This document shows, in pieces, positions 8,382 through 16,678 of a stretch of DNA of 64,000 bases. Under the pieces are notes generated by a model. That model saw only the letters and a program-made list of their open reading frames with translations. It had not been told where the DNA came from and did no database searches. This DNA is from Acidobacteriaceae bacterium KBS 146 (GTDB lineage Bacteria; Acidobacteriota; Terriglobia; Terriglobales; Acidobacteriaceae). Made by a program: the position numbers and the translations under genes. Location of the stretch: positions 3,658,001 through 3,722,000 of the forward strand of contig JHVA01000001.1 in assembly GCA_000688615.1 (NCBI GenBank), in the 5' to 3' direction. The number at the start of each line of letters is the position of its first letter. Positions within the stretch are counted from its first letter, which is position 1.

Positions 8382-10427
8382 ATGAAGCTTACGCAACAGC
8401 AACTAGAAACCCACCTTTGGGGTGCAGCAAACATTTTGCGCGGTAAGACCGCAGGGCAGGATTACAAGAACTACATCTTGTCCCTCATGTTCTACAAACG
8501 TCTCTGCGACCAATGGGAGAACGAGACCGACGAGGCGATTGCGGAGCAGGAACGCCAGCATGGCAGGACGTTCACAGAGGCGCAAAAGGCTAGATTTCGG
8601 GCGCATGGAGAGCATCGCTTTTCCATTCCTGATGGGAGCCGCTGGGGAGATGTCCTGGCCGCGTCTACAAACCTCGGGCAAGTGCTCACTGACGCCATGA
8701 AGGCGGTTGCTGCTGCCAACGACGACCTTAAGGGCGTCTTTACCGTTGACTGGAATCAGCCCGCCCCGGATGGAAGCGGCAAGCCCCTTATCCCGAATGA
8801 GGTGGTTCACGCTTTGATCCAGCACTTCGATACGCACGACTTGTCAAATGCCAGTGTGCCGTCGGATGTTCTTGGCCGTGCATACGAATATCTCATCAAG
8901 AAGTTCGCCGACGATGCCGGAGCGAAGGCTGGAGAGTTCTTCACCCCACCGGAGGTGGTCGATGCTCTTGTCCGCATTCTGGAACCGAAACCTGGCGACA
9001 CGGTTTACGATCCAACCTCTGGCAGCGGCGGGATGCTTGTTCATTGCGCGGACTACCTTCGGGAGCAGGGGTATCACGCCAATCGTGCTCGTTACTTCGC
9101 TCAGGAGATGAACTGGGGAAATGCGGCCATTGGCAAGATCAACTCTGTCCTACATGGACTCGACGCCAAAATCATAGCGGGGACCAGTACCATCACGGAT
9201 CCTGCATTCAAGGACGCTCAGGGCAAGATCAGCAAGTTCTCCCTTGTGCTTGCCAATTTCCCGTTCTCAGATGAGTTTTGGTGGCTCAAGCCGGAGCAGC
9301 AGACGGACGATAAGAAGAAAAAGGACAAACTCAAGAAGGAAGTCTTTGGGAAAGAAGGGTACAAGGACCCTTTTGGGAGATTTGGAAAAGGCACCCCGTT
9401 CAATGCGCCGCCCGCAGGGTATGGAGACTATGCATTCATACTCCATATCCTGGCCTCACTCACTGACGATGGACGTGCAGGTATCGTCTGTCCGCAGGGC
9501 GTCCTCTTCCGTGGTCAGCCGGAGGTCGAAGAAGAGACGGGCGAGTTCGATGACGAGGGCAACCCCAAGATTAAGCGCCGGAAGGCCGACGATGAACACC
9601 TGATCCGAAAAGCACTGTTGGATTCCCGCCTCATCGATGCCGTGATTTCTCTTCCGCTCAACGTTTTCTACGGCGCGACAGTTCCCGCTTGCCTGCTGAT
9701 TCTTAGAAAACAACGTCCACCTGAGCGGCACGACAAGGTGCTGCTTGTGTATGCTGCCCGCCATTATCGCGAGCTTTCCGCCCAAAACGAACTGCGCCCA
9801 CAAGATGTGATGCGAATCCTAGTCCACACTCATGCGTACGGTGACGCCTCAAGGGTGCCTGCACTAGTAGCGGAGTATAGCCAGTTCATTCGGGAGCAAA
9901 TTAATACCCGGGAACATGACGATATCGAACGTCTCGAAGCGGAGTATGCCGACTATGTGGCGTCCGTCGCGAAACTCGATGCTTCGGTTGCTGAGGCAAA
10001 GGCGTCCCTTGGCGCGATTACCGGCAAGACCGCCAAGGATAAGGCGCTCATCGCTCTGGCAAAGCTGGAAGCGCGACGGGAAAAGCCTGCCGCCAAGGTT
10101 GCTGAGCGTGACGAGAAGATTGACGAGGCGCGGAGACGTGCCGAGGATGACCGGCATGATGTGAAACAAGTTGGCACCGAATTGGGTTCACTATATGGGA
10201 CAGCCGATGAGTTGTTGAAGCACGCGCGAGTAGTTGGTCTAGATGAGATTGAAGAGAATGAATTCAATCTCAACATTCCGCGTTACGTGGACACGTTCGA
10301 ACCAGAGCCGGTTGTCCCTGTAAAAGATGCAATCCGAGAGCTTCGGAGGAGTGAAATCTCGCTTCAGCAGGCAGAGGATTCCCTCTACGCACTTCTGAGG
10401 AAGGCGGGCTATGTCATCAAGGCTTGA
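8382..10427 (+). CDS. hsdM: Type I restriction-modification system, methyltransferase subunit HsdM
   Basis: The modification subunit (N6-adenine methyltransferase) is about 681 aa from the ATG at 8382, where MKLTQQQLETHLW matches the normal HsdM N-terminus. An upstream in-frame ATG at 8331 would add 17 atypical residues. HsdM_N helices come first, then GEFFTPPEVVDALV, the SAM-binding DPTSGSGGM near residue 210, and the catalytic motif IV as NFPFSDEF near 291, a known variant of NPPF. A lysine-rich insertion follows it, and a coiled-coil-like stretch lies around 510-610. It is first in an overlapping hsdM-hsdS-hsdR-peptidase operon. Confidence 0.95.
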   Translation: MKLTQQQLETHLWGAANILRGKTAGQDYKNYILSLMFYKRLCDQWENETDEAIAEQERQHGRTFTEAQKARFRAHGEHRFSIPDGSRWGDVLAASTNLGQVLTDAMKAVAAANDDLKGVFTVDWNQPAPDGSGKPLIPNEVVHALIQHFDTHDLSNASVPSDVLGRAYEYLIKKFADDAGAKAGEFFTPPEVVDALVRILEPKPGDTVYDPTSGSGGMLVHCADYLREQGYHANRARYFAQEMNWGNAAIGKINSVLHGLDAKIIAGTSTITDPAFKDAQGKISKFSLVLANFPFSDEFWWLKPEQQTDDKKKKDKLKKEVFGKEGYKDPFGRFGKGTPFNAPPAGYGDYAFILHILASLTDDGRAGIVCPQGVLFRGQPEVEEETGEFDDEGNPKIKRRKADDEHLIRKALLDSRLIDAVISLPLNVFYGATVPACLLILRKQRPPERHDKVLLVYAARHYRELSAQNELRPQDVMRILVHTHAYGDASRVPALVAEYSQFIREQINTREHDDIERLEAEYADYVASVAKLDASVAEAKASLGAITGKTAKDKALIALAKLEARREKPAAKVAERDEKIDEARRRAEDDRHDVKQVGTELGSLYGTADELLKHARVVGLDEIEENEFNLNIPRYVDTFEPEPVVPVKDAIRELRRSEISLQQAEDSLYALLRKAGYVIKA

Positions 10428-11748
10428 TGCGAGTTACGCTGTTCTTCGAACGACGGGTGTTCCTAAGGGATGGTATGTCCGTCCCGTCTCTTCACTGGTG
10501 CGTATAGTGGGCGGTGGCACTCCGGACCGCGATGAAAGCTCTTTCTGGCGTGACGGTGCGATTCCCTGGATTACGCCGACAGATTTGACTGCCAACCTCG
10601 GAAAATTCATTGGGGATGGAGCAGATCGTATCTCCGAATTGGGATTGGCAAACTCCAATGCGCAATTAGTTCCGGCCGGCTCCATTATCTTCTCTACTCG
10701 AGGCACAGTCGGCAACCTGGCAGTAGCAGCCGTACCTCTGACGACGAATCAGTCATGCGAAGTGTTGATTCCAAGAGACGGAGAAGTGTGCGGTGAGTTC
10801 CTCTTTTACCTCCTCACTTATGGGATGTTCGCGTACCACCGGCTAGCAGGAGGAACAACCTTTGGGTCAATTACACGCCGAGAAATCGGACGAGTTCACT
10901 TTGCTCTACCGGATAGGCCGGAACAACTCGCAATTATCACAATTCTAGCTGCAATCGATAAGGCCATTGAAAGGGCACGAGAAGCTCTGGATAGGGTCGC
11001 GCAATTGCGAACGAGCTTAGTAAACCAAGTGCTTACAGTAGGTCTTGATCTAGACAATAAATTTAGAACGGACTTTTCAGAATCAGATGACGTCTTTGCG
11101 GCTACGAAGTTAGGCCGGTTCCCCCGTGAATGGCGAGTCACCGCTCTTGGCAAGTTATGCACTAAAATCACTGACGGTACTCATCAGGCGGTAGTGCCAA
11201 GCCACGCGGGCATTCCATTCCTCTACGTCTCATGCGTCAGAAATGGAACAATCTCTTGGGACCGCGCCGCTCGTGTGAACGAACGAGATTACAAGATTAT
11301 CTCAAAGGGGCGTGAACCGAGAAAGGGATCGGTTCTTTACACAGCGGTGGGTTCGTACGGTCATGCAGCCGCAATCGACGAAGACAAGCAGTTTAGCTTT
11401 CAACGCCACATTGCAATTCTCTACCCAAAGCCCAACGAACTTGATCCTTTGTTCTTGGCGACCTGGCTAAATAGTTCAATCGGAAAGCGTTGGTCGGACA
11501 TTCTGGCTGTTGGCAATGCTCAGAAAACGGTTACGCTGACTGCGCTCAATAAGTTTCCGATTGCTGTGCCTACACTCGATGAACAATTGCGCATAAGAGC
11601 GTTACTGGAGCCTGCCAACTCGATGGTTAAAGCAAAAGAAGAAAAACTGAAAGCTCTTGAAGTTCTCAAGAAGTCACTGATGCGCGACCTCCTTACAGGA
11701 GCCGTCCGTGTTGATCCCAATCTGTTCAAGGAAGAGGAACGTGGATGA
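10411..11748 (+). CDS. hsdS: Type I restriction-modification system, specificity subunit HsdS
   Basis: The 445-aa DNA-recognition subunit has two target-recognition domains. The first starts with GWYVRPVSSLVRIVGGGTPDR and ends with LPDRPEQLAIITILAAIDKAIERA. The second starts with FPREWRVTALGKLCTKITDGTHQAV and ends with VPTLDEQLRIRALLEPANSM...SLMRDLLTGAVRV. The two conserved helical segments follow the domains as usual. It overlaps hsdM by 17 bp and hsdR by 4 bp (ATGA), implying translational coupling. The recognised sequence cannot be predicted by eye. Confidence 0.95.
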   Translation: MSSRLDASYAVLRTTGVPKGWYVRPVSSLVRIVGGGTPDRDESSFWRDGAIPWITPTDLTANLGKFIGDGADRISELGLANSNAQLVPAGSIIFSTRGTVGNLAVAAVPLTTNQSCEVLIPRDGEVCGEFLFYLLTYGMFAYHRLAGGTTFGSITRREIGRVHFALPDRPEQLAIITILAAIDKAIERAREALDRVAQLRTSLVNQVLTVGLDLDNKFRTDFSESDDVFAATKLGRFPREWRVTALGKLCTKITDGTHQAVVPSHAGIPFLYVSCVRNGTISWDRAARVNERDYKIISKGREPRKGSVLYTAVGSYGHAAAIDEDKQFSFQRHIAILYPKPNELDPLFLATWLNSSIGKRWSDILAVGNAQKTVTLTALNKFPIAVPTLDEQLRIRALLEPANSMVKAKEEKLKALEVLKKSLMRDLLTGAVRVDPNLFKEEERG

Positions 11749-14700
11749 GCGAAGCTGGTTACGTTGAATTGCCGGTAATTCAATGGCTCTCTGGACACGG
11801 CAGCACGATACCAGGCGATGTTGGATTGGGCTGGACCTATCGTAATGAAGCGGAGATGGCGGCCTTTGACCGGCCTTTGACCGATCCGCTAGTAGAAAAG
11901 CTCCTCATCGCTGCTATTCTGCGCATCAATTCAGACGTAAAGACGGAAGCTCAAGCTCTGCTCGCTGTCGGCGCTCTCCGAAAGACGATGGAGAGCCCCG
12001 ACAAGATGGCCGCGAACCGGGAGACGCTGGACAGGCTGCGCGATGGCCTCCGGGTTGTTCTAAATCCGGGGGAGGACGCGAAGACGGTTTTTGTGATTGA
12101 GTTCGACCCAGCCAAACAGCACCTTAACAACTACGTCGCTACGAATCAGTATCGCGTACAAGGCATGAAGGAGTGCCGCGACGACACCGTTTTGCTCGTG
12201 AACGGAATTCCGTTGGTGATCGCCGAATACAAGAGCTACAACTCCAGCCGCAAAGATTGGACTGAAGCGGTGCACCAGTTGCATCGCTACCAGCGTCAAG
12301 CGCCTCTGATGCTCGCGTCAAATGTTTTCTGTGTCGCGGCGGACGAAGAAGCCTTCCGCTACGGTACGGTACTGTTTCACGATGCCGGGAAGGAAGAGAT
12401 TGAAATCCACCTTGACACCTGGGGGCCGTGGCTGTCGCGTTATCCTGAGCTTAAGGGCTGGTGGAACGATGCGGCGGCAGACGCTCAAGACGATCCGCTG
12501 CTTATCCCGGTTAACGGTCTGTTGCGCCTCAAGCCCTGTCATGTTCTAGATTTCCTGCAACATTTTGTTGTCTTTGAGACCAAACGTGGAAAAACGATCA
12601 AGAAAATTGCCCGTTACCAGCAGTTCGAGGCCGCGAATGACATCGTTGATCGCGTTCTTTCCCTGATAGGCAAGCCAATTAACGCTCAGGATAGGACTGG
12701 GCTGATCTGGCATACCCAAGGCTCCGGTAAGTCCTTGACGATGATCTTTGCAGCCTACAAACTCCGGCGGCAGACCGCCTTGAAGAGTCCGATGGTGATG
12801 ATCGTCGTTGACCGACGTGATCTCAAGACGCAAATCTCCGACGATTTCGATGCCTGCGACTACCCGAGCGTCGAAAAGGCGATGGGTGTTGAGGATCTAA
12901 AAGACCGGCTGAAACGCGGGTGGCGTGGGACGCTCGTCACAACGGTACAGTCGTTTCAGAATATGGCAGACCTCGATCCCGTAGACGCCGACAATGTCAT
13001 TACGTTGGTGGATGAAGCCCATCGTTCGCAGAAGGGATCGACCGCCGACAGTTACGCCATGACTATGCGGGTCAAACTGCCAAACTCTTTCCGCTTTGGC
13101 TTGACGGGTACTCCCATTGACCGCACAACGATGAATACGCATAGGGACTTTGGACCGGTGATTGAGGGAGAGCAGGAGCGCTACCTCAGCTACTACGGGA
13201 TCAAACGAGCAATCCAGGACGGCGCAACTCTAGAGGTCCGATATATCCGCGACAAGGTTCCATTCAATGTTGATGAGAAGACGCTGAGTGTCGGCTTCGA
13301 AGAAATGTGCAAGGAGATGGAACTCGAGGATGAAGAGGCAAAGGATCTGATCCAGCGTCAGCGGGCTCAGTGGAAGGAGTTGGCAAGACATCCTAACCGG
13401 GTCGAGATTGTGCTTGAGAAAATGCTAGAGCACTTTCTGGCCTATCCTGACCCCAGCGGATTCAAAGCGCAGCTTGTGGGCGTGGACCGAATCGCTTGTG
13501 CGCGGTTCAAAGACGCCCTTGATACGAAGTTGAAAGCGCGTGGGCTGGCGCCGGAGTGGTCCGATGTCATCATCTCTGATGCACAGAATGACGATAAAGA
13601 TTTGGCGCGGTTCCACTACGGGAAGCAGAAACAGGATGAACTGATCGACTACTACAAGCTCACCCCAAAGCAGTGGGAGGAGTGGAACCGCGAAGCCTTC
13701 GGTGAGGATAGGTCGAAATGGCGACCGCCCCTAAAGATACTGATTGTCTGTGACCGTCTGTTGACCGGCTTTGATGCACCAGTCGAGCAGGTGATGTATC
13801 TCGACAAGCCTCTGCGAGATCACAATCTTCTGCAGGCGATCGCCCGCACGAATCGTCCACTGCCCACGATGAACAAACTTACAGGTGTAGTGGTTGATTA
13901 CTTTGGCGTATTTGCTGATCTCTCCAAAGCGCTGAACTTCGATGAGAATATTCGCGAAGAAGCCTTGATCGATTGGGATGCGCTTAAGCTTACGGTGCCC
14001 GAAGAGGTTGCTCGGTGTATGGCGAGTTTCCAGGGTATTCAAATTGCCGATACACGCGATTGCCTTCTGGCGGCACTTCGGGCTGTTAGCGATCCGGACG
14101 CGGCGCAGAGATTTGAACAGAACTTCAAGAGTCTTGAGAGGTTATGGGAAGCTCTTTCTCCAGACCCGGTTCTCTATCCCCACCGTTTTGTCTATGGTTG
14201 GCTCTGTGGAATTTATGTAGCGTACCGCCGCCGGAAGCAAGGTGCGTCAGGGCGTGGAACATTCGGAGAGCTTTCAAATAAGACCCGCGCTCTGATCGAG
14301 GAGAATACAACTTTCCTTGGAATTGCGCAGTCTCTTCCCGAGTTCAAGATTGACAAGGATTATGTTTCGAAACTTGAAGAATTGCCGAGCGCGGCTGATA
14401 AGGCTGCTGCCCTAGAAGCATTTTTGGATGCGGAACTAGCCGAGGATGGGCAGGCATTCACCTACCAACAACTCGGTGTGCGTCTCGCACGCATCAAGGC
14501 GAGAAAGGACGCTGCAGACAAGGCGGCCGAGGAGAAGCTGAAGTCACTCCGCGAAGTTGCGGATGAGATCGTGAAGTCAAAAGGTGAACCGTCACGGCTG
14601 AAACTGACGCAAGCTGGAGAATACGAATTGTTTACGGTATTGCGCGAATTCTCTAAGGACAAGGATGAGGCTTACCTGAGCAATTGCGCTCGTGTCATGG

Positions 14701-14897
14701 TTGAGTATTTGAGAAACAACTCGCTTCTTCAACCCGGTTGGAGCTACTCGAAAGGCGGGCGTCTACAGGTTAAGCGTTCGCTGCTCGGCGAGATTCTGGC
14801 GCATGAGGAGCAATACGAGGAGCTTGGCCTTGGCACTTCCGAAGCCGCTTTCCTGGACCTTGCCGTGAGTGAATTGGTGAAGACCGATGCGATCTAA
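11745..14897 (+). CDS. hsdR: Type I restriction-modification system, endonuclease/translocase subunit HsdR
   Basis: The 1050-aa restriction subunit has an N-terminal nuclease domain. Its PD-(D/E)xK-type core is seen in FVIEFDP and LVNGIPLVIAEYKS (about residue 158). It is followed by an SF2 translocase with Walker A HTQGSGKSLTM near 323, DEAH box LVDEAHRS near 422, FGLTGTPI and LLTGFDAPVEQVMYLDKPL. The C-terminal helical region anchors to the methylase complex. The frame is uninterrupted and all key motifs are intact, so the system looks functional. Confidence 0.95.
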   Translation: MSEAGYVELPVIQWLSGHGSTIPGDVGLGWTYRNEAEMAAFDRPLTDPLVEKLLIAAILRINSDVKTEAQALLAVGALRKTMESPDKMAANRETLDRLRDGLRVVLNPGEDAKTVFVIEFDPAKQHLNNYVATNQYRVQGMKECRDDTVLLVNGIPLVIAEYKSYNSSRKDWTEAVHQLHRYQRQAPLMLASNVFCVAADEEAFRYGTVLFHDAGKEEIEIHLDTWGPWLSRYPELKGWWNDAAADAQDDPLLIPVNGLLRLKPCHVLDFLQHFVVFETKRGKTIKKIARYQQFEAANDIVDRVLSLIGKPINAQDRTGLIWHTQGSGKSLTMIFAAYKLRRQTALKSPMVMIVVDRRDLKTQISDDFDACDYPSVEKAMGVEDLKDRLKRGWRGTLVTTVQSFQNMADLDPVDADNVITLVDEAHRSQKGSTADSYAMTMRVKLPNSFRFGLTGTPIDRTTMNTHRDFGPVIEGEQERYLSYYGIKRAIQDGATLEVRYIRDKVPFNVDEKTLSVGFEEMCKEMELEDEEAKDLIQRQRAQWKELARHPNRVEIVLEKMLEHFLAYPDPSGFKAQLVGVDRIACARFKDALDTKLKARGLAPEWSDVIISDAQNDDKDLARFHYGKQKQDELIDYYKLTPKQWEEWNREAFGEDRSKWRPPLKILIVCDRLLTGFDAPVEQVMYLDKPLRDHNLLQAIARTNRPLPTMNKLTGVVVDYFGVFADLSKALNFDENIREEALIDWDALKLTVPEEVARCMASFQGIQIADTRDCLLAALRAVSDPDAAQRFEQNFKSLERLWEALSPDPVLYPHRFVYGWLCGIYVAYRRRKQGASGRGTFGELSNKTRALIEENTTFLGIAQSLPEFKIDKDYVSKLEELPSAADKAAALEAFLDAELAEDGQAFTYQQLGVRLARIKARKDAADKAAEEKLKSLREVADEIVKSKGEPSRLKLTQAGEYELFTVLREFSKDKDEAYLSNCARVMVEYLRNNSLLQPGWSYSKGGRLQVKRSLLGEILAHEEQYEELGLGTSEAAFLDLAVSELVKTDAI

Positions 14898-15645
14898 TAC
14901 ACAACGATCGAGCACTCTCCACCACGTCTCTCTGTGCGAGCAGGAAATTGAGTGTCGCTTGACCCGATCCACGGTAGCAAAGAAGGTACGCATCAAAATC
15001 TCGCGTGGAGGGCTAGAGATTGTCGTCCCAGAAGGGCGTCAAGCGGATGAAGGTCTCAAGTTCCTGCAAGAAAACCAACGATGGGCTGCCGCACAGCTTG
15101 AACGCTCCAAAAGGCTCCAAGCTATTCATCGCCTGGTAAAAAGGCCGGCCGGAGAGATTCTTTACAGAGGCGAGTCTACTCCCATTAAGGTCCTACGCGC
15201 TGACGCGTGGCAGGGATCAAGTCGGATCAAGCTAGAGAATGGTGAGATTACGATTCGGTGCGGTAATCGAGACCAACTCTCTTTGACTCGATCACTCGAA
15301 AATTGGCTCCGCAAGCAGGCTCGGGAGCAGATCAAGGGCTTTCTTAGGCCGGTCGCAACTCGGCTTCATCGGGAACCGAATAGTGTCTATGTAATGGGCC
15401 AGCGAACGAAATGGGGAAATTGCTCTGCACTTGGGAATTTGTCTTTCAATTGGAGACTTATCATGGCACCCGATTTTGTTCTTCGGTATCTAGTTGTCCA
15501 CGAAGCCGTCCATTTGGCCATCCCTGATCACTCTCGGAAGTATTGGCTGACGGTTCAAAGTTTGTGCCGCGAGACCGAACAAGCACGGCGTTGGTTAGTT
15601 GCAAATCAACTGCGTCTGACAGAGCCTTTGTTGATTAGCCAGTGA
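14887..15645 (+). CDS. YgjP/SprT-like zinc metallopeptidase (DUF45)
   Basis: The 252-aa protein of the YgjP/DUF45 (M48-like) family has RTKWGNCS at 173-180, LSFNWRLIMAP, the zinc motif HEAVH at 205-209 and a third ligand histidine near 215 (PDHSRKYW). It overlaps the end of hsdR by 11 bp and so is the fourth gene of the R-M operon. Such peptidases often accompany type I R-M systems. Their role is not settled; regulated turnover of the restriction complex is a plausible guess. Confidence 0.9.
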   Translation: MRSNTQRSSTLHHVSLCEQEIECRLTRSTVAKKVRIKISRGGLEIVVPEGRQADEGLKFLQENQRWAAAQLERSKRLQAIHRLVKRPAGEILYRGESTPIKVLRADAWQGSSRIKLENGEITIRCGNRDQLSLTRSLENWLRKQAREQIKGFLRPVATRLHREPNSVYVMGQRTKWGNCSALGNLSFNWRLIMAPDFVLRYLVVHEAVHLAIPDHSRKYWLTVQSLCRETEQARRWLVANQLRLTEPLLISQ

Positions 15646-15783
15646 GATTGAACTGACGCAGCCCAAATCATCTCCTCCCACCCACCGTAATCAGTTGTTG
15701 AGTGAAACGCGGTTAGACATTTAATCTCCGGTTAGATTCCAGGCTGTTGCCGTTCTTGCCGCGTGTTTGCTCGCGCACAGCCT

Positions 15784-15813
15784 GGGTCCATCTGCGGGTC
15801 CAATAAGGGTCCA
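15784..15813 (+). repeat. Three GGGTCCA direct repeats next to tRNA-Val fragment
   Basis: GGGTCCA occurs at 15784-15790, 15796-15802 and 15807-15813, the last two as GGGTCCAATAAG in tandem. They sit about 20-50 bp from the tRNA-Val 3' half and the truncated integrase. The arrangement resembles arm-type integrase sites, parallel to the GGCCCCCA repeats of the outer island. Confidence 0.5.
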
Positions 15814-15834
15814 ATAAGCGTTGCGTTCCTAGTT

Positions 15835-15879
15835 TTCACACGGTGGAAGTCGTAGGTTCGAATCCTGCTGTGCCCAGCA
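15835..15879 (+). repeat. 3' half of tRNA-Val(CAC): attachment-site relic of a second element
   Basis: From the anticodon loop TTCACAC onward this reads as a tRNA: a GGTGG anticodon-stem strand, a five-base variable loop, a T-arm with TTCGAAT loop, acceptor strand TGTGCCC and discriminator A. It ends in GCA where CCA is usual. The matching 5' half is missing, since the bases before the loop do not pair. This is what an attP or attL of a tRNA-Val-targeting integrative element looks like. It abuts the 3' end of an integrase fragment. Confidence 0.7.
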
Positions 15880-15885
15880 ACTAAA

Positions 15886-16281
15886 TCACTGAGTAATAGG
15901 GGAGCGCGGCGGCATTCCGCCGTGTGAAACGGCCAACTCGTCGCCATTCGTCACCAATTGAGACATTCTCTCGACTGCTGCCCGTTGATGGTCTGGAGTT
16001 GGTCGTGTGTAGATTGTGGTGGATATATGTGCGTGCCCAAACTGCGCCTGAGCGTCCTTGGGGGACGCTCCCGCTTGCGAGAGCAGGGTTGCGTGAGTCC
16101 GCCTCAGCGTTTGCCAACCGACCCACGGCGTCCCGATCTGCTTGCCAGCCGGTTTGAGATGTCGGGCTAGCAGGTTGGTGTCGCTGTGGGGTCCGCCGGT
16201 ACGAGTGGGGAATAGATTCGACTTCACACGCTCGAGTGCATCCGTCGGCATTACATCGGCCAACACAGCCTCCTCGAGCAT
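15886..16281 (-). pseudogene. Truncated tyrosine recombinase (C-terminal catalytic part)
   Basis: The last 80 residues match the catalytic end of phage-type integrases: FPTRTGGP, NLLARHLKPAGK, the box-II segment WQTLRRTHATLL (His and Arg), FGHAHISTTIYTRP with the tyrosine, and AAVERMSQLVTNGDEL. The N-terminal domain and the first catalytic arginine are absent. Upstream the frame continues without stop to about 16422 but encodes unrelated sequence (contains HRRVVVNDQVLEHEEFHVPIEVFEQ), so the integrase part appears fused to foreign DNA by a deletion. It lies 6 bp from the tRNA-Val fragment, its expected attachment site. Not likely to be active. Confidence 0.75.
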
Positions 16282-16421
16282 ACGCTCAAAAGGTACGGCG
16301 ATTTCTCCGCTTTGTTCGAAGACTTCAATGGGTACGTGAAATTCTTCATGCTCCAGGACCTGGTCGTTGACGACTACTCTGCGGTGACATTCCTTATGCC
16401 TTTCGATGACTTCAGGCCTTC

Positions 16422-16678
16422 ACCGGTACCAGGGAATGTTGACACTTACGATGCCTCTCCATTGAGTTCGTGTAAGCTCGAAACCGCCGGATCGAACGAC
16501 ATGCCGATTCTCGGTAAACGCACACCTCACAACTCGTAACCAAACTCCCCAGCGATTCTTTTGAATGTGCTCGTCCAATCTACTGCTTCAGCGTTTTACT
16601 GGTGCCTGCTTTTCATCGCCAGAGTTGTAACTTCTCGCCTACAAAAAACGCGGCACGGAATACTGACTTCACTGGAAC
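16422..16678. other. Non-coding region downstream of the reverse transcriptase
   Basis: About 260 bp lie between the RT stop and the integrase relic. No convincing gene or strong hairpin is visible. Because several antiviral RT families work with a nearby structured RNA, this gap is one of two places to look for one. Confidence 0.3.
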
